This document shows positions 14,236-22,092 of a stretch of DNA of 23,091 bases, piece by piece (position 1 is the stretch's first letter; each line of letters opens with the position of its first letter). The notes beneath the pieces are model-generated. The model saw only the letters and a list, made by a program, of their open reading frames with translations. It had not been told where the DNA came from and searched no databases. The position numbers were made by a program, and so were the translations under genes. The stretch comes from CAYSYM01 sp964435115 (GTDB lineage Bacteria; Chloroflexota; UBA6077; CF-72). The stretch lies in the NCBI GenBank assembly GCA_964435115.1, contig CAYSYM010000056.1:1-23091 (forward strand), in the 5' to 3' direction.

Positions 14236-14267
14236 GGGAGCCGCCCCACGAACGTGGGGCGGCTCCC
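14236..14267 (+). promoter_or_regulatory. Perfect 14-bp hairpin just upstream of the DUF5317 gene
   Basis: GGGAGCCGCCCCAC (14236-14249) and GTGGGGCGGCTCCC (14254-14267) pair without mismatch around a GAAC loop. This is the strongest simple hairpin I found in the window. It ends about 10 bases before the DUF5317 ribosome site and lacks a T-tract. It could attenuate transcription or protect the downstream mRNA end. Confidence 0.5.
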
Positions 14268-14290
14268 CGCTCGTCGAGGGAGGTGCGTTC

Positions 14291-14902
14291 ATGGTCGGGC
14301 TGCTGGTGCCTGCGGCGCTGGCAGTGACGCTGGCCCTGCTCCTGGGCGGCTCGCTGGGGGCGTGGTCGCACGTGCGCGTGCGCTGGTGGCTGGTGGCGAT
14401 CGGCGCGCTGGCCGTGCAGCTCGCGCTCTTCAACCCGCCGATCGACCGCCAGCCGTGGGCCATCGAGTGGGGCGCGTGGCTCTCGCTGGCCGCCCGAGGT
14501 GCCCTGCTGGCCGTCGTGCTGCGCAACCTCGCCGGCGTGGCAGCCCCGATGCGCCTGGCCTGGCTGCTTGCCGCCCTGGGCATGGCCATGAACGTCCTGG
14601 CCATCACAGCGAACGCGGGCTACATGCCGCAGTCGTCCCAGGCGCGGGTGGCGGCCAGGGGAGCCACGCTCGCGCCGGCGCGCGAGAACGGCCCACAGTT
14701 GCGCAACGTCAAGCCCATTGACGCCGAGACGCGGCTCGTGTGGCTCGGTGATGTCATCCCGCAGCCAGCGTGGGTGCCGCGGGCGAACGTCGTGAGCCTT
14801 GGCGATCTGGTGCTGTCCGTGGGATTCGCGTTCTGGGCCTTCCAGACCACGCTGTCGGTACGCCGGCGCCCTCTCGCCCGGGCGAGGGTGGCCGAAATAT
14901 AG
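14291..14902 (+). CDS. DUF5317 family membrane protein
   Basis: A 203-residue integral membrane protein of unknown function. The family signature is clear: NAGYMP (108-113), a hydrophilic segment ending in ETRLVWLGDVIPQP (146-159), and NVVSLGDLVLSVGF (166-179), with four or five hydrophobic helices around them (1-20, 32-48, 62-78, 88-107, 170-188). The start at 14291 has an excellent GGGAGGTG ribosome site 5-6 bases upstream. The membrane histidine kinase follows after only 14 bases, so the two are almost certainly one transcript. The C-terminal RRRPLARAR tail is predicted cytoplasmic. The pairing with a kinase suggests a role in membrane sensing, which is inferred. Confidence 0.85.
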   Translation: MVGLLVPAALAVTLALLLGGSLGAWSHVRVRWWLVAIGALAVQLALFNPPIDRQPWAIEWGAWLSLAARGALLAVVLRNLAGVAAPMRLAWLLAALGMAMNVLAITANAGYMPQSSQARVAARGATLAPARENGPQLRNVKPIDAETRLVWLGDVIPQPAWVPRANVVSLGDLVLSVGFAFWAFQTTLSVRRRPLARARVAEI

Positions 14903-14916
14903 GTGGAATAGGTAGG

Positions 14917-16980
14917 ATGCGCCCTGCTCTCACCGCGTACGTGGCGCTCGTCTCGGCCGGCGCGGCCGCGCTGCTCACGGCCGACCTGCTGGCGGTGCGC
15001 TCGTGGCCGTACCCCACGTCGCCCGCCCTGGTCGCGGTCCTCGTCGCAGCCAGCGCCGCCGCCTCCAACCTGAACTTCCTGGTCCACCGGGGCTGGTACA
15101 CCGCCGCCGGCACCGTCCCCCACATCGCCGCCGCCTTCCTGCTACCGCCGGGCCTGGCGGAACTCGCTGGCGCCGCCTCGGCGATCGCCCGAGCCGTGAG
15201 CCAGGGCGGCCGCGGGCCCCTGGCGCTTCCACGAGCGGCGCTCAACACCGCCAACATGGTCCTCGCCATTGGCGGCGCCGCGCACCTCACCTGGCACCTC
15301 GGCGGCCCGCGCCTGCTCGCGGGAGACGACGGGGTGTCGGGTCCGCTGGTGGCGATGCTGAGCACGCTCGTCTACTACGTGCTCTCCGTCGCGGGCGTCG
15401 CCGGGGCCGTCGCCCTCGACCAGCGGCGGCCCCTGTGGCAGATCATCCGCGGCAAGATCGGCCTGAAGGCGGTCACCGAGATCGGCCTCGGCCTCGTCGG
15501 GGCCACACTCGCCATGGTGCTCGTCGCCGCGCCTGGCTGGACGCCCGCCCTGCTCATTCCCGCCGTCCTCGTGTACCTGGCCAAGCAGTCCATGGACCGT
15601 GCCGACCGCCGCTCGCGTGACCTGGGCCTCACCAGCGCTGTCGGCCGGGCCGTCGCCGGGACTCTGAATCCCGAGCTGGCATTCCAGGCGATCGCCTCTC
15701 GCGACGTGCGCGACACGCTGAAGCTGGACGGCCTGGCGCTCGTGCCCGTGAGCCCCGCGTCGTTCGGCGAGTACGTTGCCTGCGACGTCGACCTGCCACG
15801 GCTGCGGAGCGCCGTGGCAGCCGAGCTCGCCCGCGAGCCGCGCCGTATCGAGGTGCGCGGCCATGGTGCGGCGACCCCGGCGTGGTTGCCACCCGACGTG
15901 CGCTCCCTGGGGGTGGCGGCCGCGGCGATCCCGTTCGGAGCCGGCGGCGACAGACCGACCGGCGCCCTGCTCGCCTGGCGCGGCTCGCAGGCTTCGAAGG
16001 GTGCCTTCAACACCGAGGAGCTGCTCGTCCTGGACACCCTGGCAGACTATGCCGCGGTCTCCCTCGAGACCGCCCGCCTGGCCGCCGAGATGGCGCGGCT
16101 GTCCCGCGAGACAGCCGCGGCCGAAGCGCTGCGCGAGGTCGAGGCGCTGCGCGAGGTCGCCCGCCTGAAGGACGAGTTCCTGGGCCAGGTGTCGCACGAG
16201 CTGCGGACGCCGCTCACCATCATTCACGGCTATGCCGAGCTGGTGGCCGACCAGCTCGTCGCCGAGCCAGACGAGATCGTTCGGACGGCGCACGAGATCC
16301 ACGCCAACTCGGCGCTCATGCTGCGACTCGTCGACGACCTGCTGGACACGTCGCGGCTGGAATCGGGTCGGCTGAGCCTGAAGCTGGAGACGTTCGATCC
16401 GGGCCCCTGGCTGGAGCAGACGGTGGGCGCGTTCGCGCAGGCCGCCCCCAGCCACACGGTCGTGGCGGAGGTCACTGGCCCCCTGCCCCAGGTCCGGGCC
16501 GATAGCACGCGGCTGGGGCAGGTGGTGAACAACCTGCTCACCAACGCCACCCGCTACTCGCCCGAAGGGAGCACCGTCCGGGTGGCGGCGTGCGCGTCCC
16601 GCCGGCGGGACGCCATCGAGATCCACGTCACTGACCAGGGCGTGGGGGTCGCGCCGGAGGAGCGCGGGCGGATCTTCGAGAAGTTCTACCGCGGCAAGGA
16701 TGGGCCGACGCTGGCGGTGCGGGGCACCGGGATCGGCCTCGCCGTCGCCAAGTCGCTGGTCGAGGCACACCACGGGCGCATTGGCGTCGAGAGCACACCC
16801 GGGCAGGGGTCGACGTTCTGGATCCACCTGCCGACCATCTTCGCCGGGGCGCCCGACGATGCCCTGGAGGGATCGGAGGACCGGCGCGTGGCTCCCCCAG
16901 CACCCACCCGCGCGCCGGCCGCGCCAGCCCGGGCCCCCGGCGCCCTGGCCCGCCCGAGCTCGCGCGCTGCGCCGGCCTGA
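14917..16980 (+). CDS. Membrane sensor histidine kinase with MASE-like N-terminus and GAF-like domain
   Basis: A 687-residue two-component sensor kinase. About 230 N-terminal residues contain six or seven hydrophobic helices, resembling MASE-type integral sensory domains. A GAF-like region (about 230-410) and a coiled connector (SRETAAAEALREVEALREVA) follow. HisKA has FLGQVSHELRTPLTIIHGYA with H427. The ATPase domain is complete: NNLLTNATRYSPEG (538-551), VTDQGVGVAPEE, FEKFYRG and GTGIGLAVAKSLVEAHHG. A 40-residue Ala/Pro/Arg tail ends the protein. The ATG at 14917, 14 bases after the DUF5317 stop, is chosen because the first helix starts there and AGGTGG lies 10 bases upstream. No response regulator is in the window. 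Confidence 0.92.
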   Translation: MRPALTAYVALVSAGAAALLTADLLAVRSWPYPTSPALVAVLVAASAAASNLNFLVHRGWYTAAGTVPHIAAAFLLPPGLAELAGAASAIARAVSQGGRGPLALPRAALNTANMVLAIGGAAHLTWHLGGPRLLAGDDGVSGPLVAMLSTLVYYVLSVAGVAGAVALDQRRPLWQIIRGKIGLKAVTEIGLGLVGATLAMVLVAAPGWTPALLIPAVLVYLAKQSMDRADRRSRDLGLTSAVGRAVAGTLNPELAFQAIASRDVRDTLKLDGLALVPVSPASFGEYVACDVDLPRLRSAVAAELAREPRRIEVRGHGAATPAWLPPDVRSLGVAAAAIPFGAGGDRPTGALLAWRGSQASKGAFNTEELLVLDTLADYAAVSLETARLAAEMARLSRETAAAEALREVEALREVARLKDEFLGQVSHELRTPLTIIHGYAELVADQLVAEPDEIVRTAHEIHANSALMLRLVDDLLDTSRLESGRLSLKLETFDPGPWLEQTVGAFAQAAPSHTVVAEVTGPLPQVRADSTRLGQVVNNLLTNATRYSPEGSTVRVAACASRRRDAIEIHVTDQGVGVAPEERGRIFEKFYRGKDGPTLAVRGTGIGLAVAKSLVEAHHGRIGVESTPGQGSTFWIHLPTIFAGAPDDALEGSEDRRVAPPAPTRAPAAPARAPGALARPSSRAAPA

Positions 16981-17117
16981 GCCACCTTCTGCCCGCGCCA
17001 GGCGCCGCAACGGGCGCGCTCGAGGCGTGGGGTGGCCGGCGAGCGGGGCGTTGGCTACCGGACCCAGCCAGCGCACCGTGCTGCGGCTGGACCCGACCGC
17101 CGGGGGCACATCCTGTG

Positions 17118-17123
17118 TAGGAT
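17118..17123 (+). promoter_or_regulatory. Putative -10 upstream of the aldolase gene
   Basis: TAGGAT, preceded by TGTG, is about 100 bases before the aldolase start. The rest of the gap 16981-17221 shows no gene. No -35 stands out. Confidence 0.3.
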
Positions 17124-17221
17124 GGAGCTACAGGCAAGCGTCGAGCGCCGAGCGGGCGCGAGGGCCTGGCTCAGGCCAGCGCGGCCGGGCCCGGGGCACT
17201 TGCGCGCCACGACCCGAGACG

Positions 17222-17890
17222 ATGAAGCAGGACGAAGCCCTCACGCGGCTGCGCGCGGCCGTGGCGGACGCCGGCCGGGCCCTGCTCGCCCGGGGCCTGG
17301 TGGCCGGTACGGCCGGCAACGTCTCCGCCCGCCTGGCCGGCGGCGACCTGCTGGCGGTGACGCCGAGCGGGATGCCCTACCCGTCGATCGGCGCCGAGGA
17401 CGTGGTAGTGCTGGAGGTCTCGACCGGGCGCCAGGTCGCGGGCGAGCGCCGGCCGTCGGTCGAGACGCCCATCCACCTGCACCTCATGCGCGCGCGGCCG
17501 GACGTGGCCGCCACAATCCACACGCACTCCACCTTCGCCTCGGCCGTCGCCTCGGCTGGCCAGGAGATCCCGGTCTCCCTGGACAGCATGGCCGCGCTCC
17601 TGGGCGGGCCGCTGCGACTCGCGCCGTACGGCCCCTCCGGCAGCCCCCAGATGCAGGCGGCCATCGCCGAGCGCTTGCGCGACTCGGACGCGGTGCTGCT
17701 GGCCAACCACGGCGCGTTCGTGGTGGGCAGGAGCCTGGACGCGGCGCTGCTGCTGGCCGAGTCCGTCGAGGAGTGGGCCCGCGTCTACGTGATCAGCCGC
17801 TCCATCGGCGGCCCCGTCGTCCTGCCCCCGGAAGAGGTGCACCGGGAGCGCGCGTGGTTCCTCACCGCCTACGGCCAGCCGGCCAAGTGA
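17222..17890 (+). CDS. Class II aldolase/adducin family protein
   Basis: A 222-residue zinc-dependent aldolase or epimerase of the L-fuculose-phosphate aldolase type, which cleaves phosphorylated sugars to dihydroxyacetone phosphate and an aldehyde, or epimerises pentose phosphates. Motifs are in the standard order: GTAGNVSARL (29-38, phosphate binding), TPSGMPY (47-53), SVETPIHLHL with catalytic Glu81, IHTHSTFAS with zinc ligands H100 and H102, and ANHGAFVVG with H163. Length matches the family. The substrate cannot be decided from the sequence. The start has no clear ribosome site but coincides with the family N-terminus. The helicase gene follows 82 bases later; a functional link is not obvious. 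Confidence 0.9.
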   Translation: MKQDEALTRLRAAVADAGRALLARGLVAGTAGNVSARLAGGDLLAVTPSGMPYPSIGAEDVVVLEVSTGRQVAGERRPSVETPIHLHLMRARPDVAATIHTHSTFASAVASAGQEIPVSLDSMAALLGGPLRLAPYGPSGSPQMQAAIAERLRDSDAVLLANHGAFVVGRSLDAALLLAESVEEWARVYVISRSIGGPVVLPPEEVHRERAWFLTAYGQPAK

Positions 17891-17972
17891 GCGGTGTGCT
17901 CGGGGCAGCAGCTGGCCAGCGCGCGTCCCCCTCTGGCCGCACGTCCGCCCACGTGCCTCGCTCGCCCTCCCC

Positions 17973-20492
17973 ATGACCGGCCGGACCCCGCGCCCCGCGC
18001 CCGAGCAACTCATCGCCGAGTTCCAGGCGTCCGTGCCGTACGCCCTGGACGACTTCCAGCTCGACGCCATCAGGGCCCTGGCAGGCGGCCACTCGGTGCT
18101 CGTCGCGGCGCCGACCGGCACCGGCAAGACGGTCGTGGCCGAGTTCGGCGTCGCCATGGCCCGCGCCTGCGGGCTGCGCGCCTTCTACACCACCCCGATC
18201 AAGGCGCTGAGCAACCAGAAGTACCGCGACTTCCGCGCGCGCTACGGGGAGCGTGACGTCGGCCTGCTCACCGGCGACATCAGCCTGCACCCTCACGCAC
18301 CCCTCGTCATCATGACCACCGAGGTCTTGCGGAACATGCTCGTCACCGGGGAAGCGCGGCCGGCTGCGGCGCCACCGGGAGGGCACGGGGCCGCCGACGG
18401 GCGGCCCGGGCCGCCCGTCGAGCACGCGCCCCTGCAGGACGTCGGGGCCATCGTCTTCGACGAGGTGCACTACATGGGCGACCCAGAGCGCGGCACGGCG
18501 TGGGAGGAGGCCATCCTTCTGGCGCCCCGCCACGTGCCGCTGGTCTGCCTCTCGGCCACGGTCCCGAACGCCGACGAGGTGGCCGAGTGGATCCGCGAAG
18601 CCCACGGCGAGTTGACGTGCATCTTCCATGAGGAACGTGCCGTCCCGCTCGAGAACCGCTACTGGCTGCCTGACGCGGACCCAGCGACGGGCGGCTTCAC
18701 GGTGTACCCCGTGCTGGATGCCAGCGGCCGTCCCGTCTACCCCCGCCTGCTGGAGAAGGTCGGCGGGGAGCTGGCGGGCCGCGTCCGCTGGGGGGGCGCC
18801 ACCAGCCAGGGCTTCCGGGGCGACGAGACCGCCGGCCTGGAGGGGCGCGAGCCGCGCGAGGTCCCCGCGGCCTGGCGCGTCGTCCGCTACCTGGAGGGCG
18901 AACGCCTCACGCCGGCCATCTTCTTCGTCTTCAGCCGGCGCGCGACCGAGGAGGCGGCCCTGGCGTGCCTGGCGCTCCGGCCCGTACCCCACGCGGCCGA
19001 GCTGGTGCGCGAAGCCAGGGCGCGTCTGTCCGACCTGGACCCGGAGGATCGCGCCCTGCGGCAGGTAGCGCTGCTCTTCCGCTGCCTGCCACGGGGCGTG
19101 GCGGTGCACCACGCCGGCCTGCTCCCGCAGATCAAGATGCTGGTGGAGGAGCTGTTCCAGGCAGGCCGCCTGCGCGCGGTCTTCGCCACGGACACGCTGG
19201 CGGTTGGCGTCAACATGCCGGCGCGGACCGTCGTGGTGGCCGAGCTGCAGAAGTTCGACGGTGTCGAGCGGCGCCTGCTCACCCCCAACGAGTACCGGCA
19301 GATGACGGGGCGGGCCGGCCGGCGCGGCCTGGACGAGCGTGGGGTCTCGCTCGTCCTCTACTCGCCCTGGGTCACCTTTCCACAGGCCGTGCGGGTGATG
19401 CGCGGGGAGCTCCTGCCGCTCGACAGTGCCTTCCGGCCGACCTACTCCACCGCGATGAACCTGTGGCTGCGGCCCGAGGATGAGGAGCGGCTAGCCGACC
19501 TGTACGCCCGCAGTCTCCGCCGCTTCCAGCACGATCGCACGCTGAAGGAGCTGACGGAGCGGAAGCAGCGTCTGGAAGACACCTTCGAGCGTGACAAGGC
19601 GAGCGGCGACCTGAGCCAGCGGGCGGTCTGGGAAGGCGCCCAGGAGCTGAGCCAGGTGGAGCACGCCCTGCGCCGGGCCCAACGGACGGCTGCCCTGGAA
19701 GCCCGCCGAACGGTGGAGGGCCTGGCCACCATCCTCACGCGCTACGACTACCTGCGCGACGGCCGACCAACCTACAAGGCGCCTTACCTGCGTGCCCTCT
19801 TCGACACCAACGCCCTCACCCTGTCCGAGCTGCTGACCACCCGCCAGCTTGAGGGGCTGGAGCCGGCCGAGATCGCCGAGGCCATCTCCTGGTTCGCGAC
19901 CGATCGCGAGGCACCCATGCGGGGCCTGGCCCTGACCGACCGGCTGTACCGCCTGCGCGACATCCTGGACCACCTGCACGGCGGCGTGCTGCGGGAGGAG
20001 CAGCGGCACGGCCTCCAGATGTCGCGGCCGCTCCCGCCAGAGTTTCACGGGGTTGCTCTGGCCTGGGCAGCGGGCGACGAGCTCGCCGCGGTCGCGCGGC
20101 GGGCACGCATCCCGGAGGGCGACCTGGTAGGCGCCCTCCAGAAGACGCTGGACCTGCTGGGCCAGCTCCACGGCGCCGCGCAGCGCGGCCCCCTGGGAGC
20201 CGCGCTCGCACCCAAGCTCGAGACGGCCGACCGCCTGCTGCGGCGCGGCGTCGTGGAGGCCAGCTACCGCTGGGCGGTGGGTGGGGTGCCGGCGCTGGAT
20301 GAGGCCGCGGCGGCGGAGGGCTGGGACGTGCCGGCGCTCTTCGACGACGAGCCGGGTTCGCGGCAACCGGGCCGCCGGCCCGCGCCGAGCCGGCGCTCGC
20401 CGTCGCCCTCGGGCGCCGGCCGGCGCACCCAGCCAGGCGCACGCTCGCCACGCCCGTCGCACCCGCCCGGCGCGCGCACCTCCGGCCGGTGA
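17973..20492 (+). CDS. helY: Ski2-like DExH-box RNA helicase (HelY type)
   Basis: An 839-residue ATP-dependent helicase related to the yeast Ski2/Mtr4 exosome helicases, probably acting in RNA processing or decay. Motif I is APTGTGKT with K52, Ia is TTPIKALSNQK, II is FDEVHYMGD (D163-H166), III is LSATVPN, and VI is YRQMTGRAGRRGLDERG. The C-terminal 300 residues are a helical DSHCT-type domain (LRALFDTNALTLSELLT, ISWFATDRE, DRLYRLRDIL). Residues 127-153 are a Gly/Pro/Ala-rich insert just before the DEVH motif, and the last 50 residues are a disordered Arg/Pro/Ser tail. The start ATG at 17973 lacks a ribosome site. The symbol follows actinobacterial HelY and should be treated as family-level. 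Confidence 0.9.
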   Translation: MTGRTPRPAPEQLIAEFQASVPYALDDFQLDAIRALAGGHSVLVAAPTGTGKTVVAEFGVAMARACGLRAFYTTPIKALSNQKYRDFRARYGERDVGLLTGDISLHPHAPLVIMTTEVLRNMLVTGEARPAAAPPGGHGAADGRPGPPVEHAPLQDVGAIVFDEVHYMGDPERGTAWEEAILLAPRHVPLVCLSATVPNADEVAEWIREAHGELTCIFHEERAVPLENRYWLPDADPATGGFTVYPVLDASGRPVYPRLLEKVGGELAGRVRWGGATSQGFRGDETAGLEGREPREVPAAWRVVRYLEGERLTPAIFFVFSRRATEEAALACLALRPVPHAAELVREARARLSDLDPEDRALRQVALLFRCLPRGVAVHHAGLLPQIKMLVEELFQAGRLRAVFATDTLAVGVNMPARTVVVAELQKFDGVERRLLTPNEYRQMTGRAGRRGLDERGVSLVLYSPWVTFPQAVRVMRGELLPLDSAFRPTYSTAMNLWLRPEDEERLADLYARSLRRFQHDRTLKELTERKQRLEDTFERDKASGDLSQRAVWEGAQELSQVEHALRRAQRTAALEARRTVEGLATILTRYDYLRDGRPTYKAPYLRALFDTNALTLSELLTTRQLEGLEPAEIAEAISWFATDREAPMRGLALTDRLYRLRDILDHLHGGVLREEQRHGLQMSRPLPPEFHGVALAWAAGDELAAVARRARIPEGDLVGALQKTLDLLGQLHGAAQRGPLGAALAPKLETADRLLRRGVVEASYRWAVGGVPALDEAAAAEGWDVPALFDDEPGSRQPGRRPAPSRRSPSPSGAGRRTQPGARSPRPSHPPGARTSGR

Positions 20493-20653
20493 TCCGCCGC
20501 GGAGCGACGCCCTGAGCTCCCCGCGCCGCGTTCCAGCACCTCAGCCAGCCGGCCGCGACGTCGGCGAACCGGCAGGCACCCTGGCGCACCTCCCATGCCA
20601 GGGCTGCCCGTCCGCCCCTGCCCTGGCACCGTCACCCGGGTTGGAACGTGCGG

Positions 20654-20662
20654 TGCTATAAC
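20654..20662 (+). promoter_or_regulatory. Extended -10 promoter of the duplicated-domain orphan
   Basis: TGCTATAAC carries the TG extension and a TATAAC hexamer. It ends 14 bases before the ATG at 20677, so transcription would start about 8 bases before the start codon. There is no ribosome site in that space. Confidence 0.5.
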
Positions 20663-20676
20663 AGCCACCGGCGCGC

Positions 20677-21561
20677 ATGGGCAGGACGAGACCGGTGCCG
20701 GATTCGGCTGTGCCGCCCCGTCCCGACCTGACCGGAGACGGGGCGGAGGCGGCGCCGTCCGCCGAACCCGCCCCCACGCTCGCAGGCCTGGCCCCCGTCG
20801 CCTGCAGTCGGATCGTTCACTACATCGTGACCAGCACCCTCGAGCGGGGTGTCGCGCCGGCAGCCGTGGCGGCGCTGTACGCTGACCTCTCGGACGACGA
20901 GCGGGCCACCCGCTACGTCGACCAGCGCTTCAGGCTGAAGCACCTGCCGGTGGATTGGCGCGCCGTCGAGGATCGCGTGCTCGACCTGGAAGAGACGGCG
21001 CGCCAGCGGGGGACGGACCTGTCCGCCGCCTGGCGGCGCGCGGCGGACGTTGCCATGCGGGGCGACGACCCGCTGGAGCAGCTCGCGCGCCTCGCCGGCG
21101 TGCGCGGCGGGCCGGCGCGCGCGGAGCGCTCCATCTTCGACGACCCGGAAGACCTGGACGCACTCGAGGCGGAGGAGGGGCCGCTCGCACGCGCGGCGCT
21201 CGTGGACCGGCTGCCCGACCTGGCCGACCTCGCGCTGGAGGCCCAGGAGAGGATCCGCCGCTACGCGGTCGAGGAGCGCCTGGAGTACGGCCTGGCGCCG
21301 GCCGAGCTCCTCGAGCTGTACCGCGGCTTCGAGCAGGCCGAGGACGACCGGGCGCGGCAGTACCTGGACCGGGTCTTCGTCCAGCGCGACCCGCCGGCCG
21401 ACTGGCTGGACGTCCAGCGCGAGGCGCTGCGCGTGCGCGACCTGGCCGAGCGCCGCGGCCAGGACGCCGGGCGCCTGTACGCCGCCATCCGGCGTGCCTA
21501 CGAAGGCGTGGAAGCCCTCACGGCGCTGCGGCTCGTCGCGGAGCGCCTCCAGCGCGGCTAG
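20677..21561 (+). CDS. Orphan protein with an internal duplicated ~80-residue domain
   Basis: A 294-residue, soluble, highly charged and predicted helical protein that I cannot assign to a family. Residues 45-122 and 192-274 are diverged copies of one domain. Shared positions include R-I-x-x-Y, LExG(V/L)APA, LY after 6-7 residues, RxYxDxxF, the DW pair, a helix with Lx(V/E)RxLAxxRG-like pattern, and AxxRRA at the end. Copy 2 has two extra residues before RxYxD. An acidic linker (FDDPEDLDALEAEEG, 154-168) separates them. The first 40 residues are disordered. The start follows a TATAAC box by 14 bases and lacks a ribosome site. Its stop shares CTAG with the stop of the convergent gene. Confidence 0.7.
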   Translation: MGRTRPVPDSAVPPRPDLTGDGAEAAPSAEPAPTLAGLAPVACSRIVHYIVTSTLERGVAPAAVAALYADLSDDERATRYVDQRFRLKHLPVDWRAVEDRVLDLEETARQRGTDLSAAWRRAADVAMRGDDPLEQLARLAGVRGGPARAERSIFDDPEDLDALEAEEGPLARAALVDRLPDLADLALEAQERIRRYAVEERLEYGLAPAELLELYRGFEQAEDDRARQYLDRVFVQRDPPADWLDVQREALRVRDLAERRGQDAGRLYAAIRRAYEGVEALTALRLVAERLQRG

Positions 21562-22067
21562 AACGTTCGCCCCAGCCGCTGGTCCCACGGCTGGGGCGCC
21601 GCGACGCGGATCAACTGCTCCTCGTGGTCGCGCGCGTACAGGTAGAGGTGGGCGAGGAATTCCACCTCGGGCAGCGGGTACGTCGGGTTGATGCACAGGT
21701 AGGGGTATGGCCACGGCGAGCGTGCGCCTGGCGCGCACACCACCTCGACCCGTCGCCCCACCCGCAGACGATAGGTGACGCCCGCGAACCGCTTGGACGG
21801 CACATCCAGGTACCCGTCACGCGCCAGGCGGCTCCAGGCGCGTTCGCCCAGCGTCGTCCGCGCGACCTCCTCGGCCCGCTCGCGCGCGGCGCCGTAGTCC
21901 TCGGGCGAGAAATCCGACCCGGCGGTGCGCCTGGGCAGGTGGTCCCAGTAGTAGCGCCAGGGACGTTCGACCCGGCCGTCCCGCCTGGCGCCATCAGGAC
22001 CCAGGACCGGGAACGGACTCCAGGACGTGAGCCGACTCCAGACGCTGCGGAGCGCCTCAGGGACCAT
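21558..22067 (-). CDS. Conserved-looking orphan protein, 169 residues
   Basis: Not assigned to a named family. The N-terminal half is basic and aromatic (VWSRLTSWSPFPVLGP, ERPWRYYWDHLPRRT). Residues about 60-95 form a charged helix (DYGAARERAEEVARTTLGE). The C-terminal half is a compact alpha/beta part: GYLDVPSKRFAGVTYRLRVG, then VEVVCAPG, then YPYLCINPTYPLPEVEFLAH and a final helix. The pattern of a GYL-V-S strand, a YR(L/I)-x-x-G-x-V-x-V hairpin, LC(I/V)xP and an LP-x-x-(E/D)-x-LAH helix resembles a short domain I associate with Actinomycetota and Chloroflexota hypotheticals. A GGAGG lies about 10 bases upstream of the ATG at 22067. The Gly-Gly-tailed gene lies 25 bases upstream, probably in one transcript. 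Confidence 0.65.
   Translation of the reverse strand: MVPEALRSVWSRLTSWSPFPVLGPDGARRDGRVERPWRYYWDHLPRRTAGSDFSPEDYGAARERAEEVARTTLGERAWSRLARDGYLDVPSKRFAGVTYRLRVGRRVEVVCAPGARSPWPYPYLCINPTYPLPEVEFLAHLYLYARDHEEQLIRVAAPQPWDQRLGRTF
21568..21598 (+). terminator. Hairpin after the duplicated-domain gene, inside the opposing gene
   Basis: CGCCCCAGCCG (21568-21578) and CGGCTGGGGCG (21588-21598) pair perfectly over 11 bases with a 9-base loop. It begins 6 bases after the plus-strand stop and is also part of the 3' coding sequence of the minus-strand gene. No T-tract follows. Confidence 0.5.
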
Positions 22068-22092
22068 GCGCGCCGGCCTCCGCGCGCAGCTC

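Noticed and set aside
15142..17109. 655-codon minus-strand open frame
   Set aside because: Antisense to the membrane histidine kinase, which has every kinase motif in order; the product is shadow-like.
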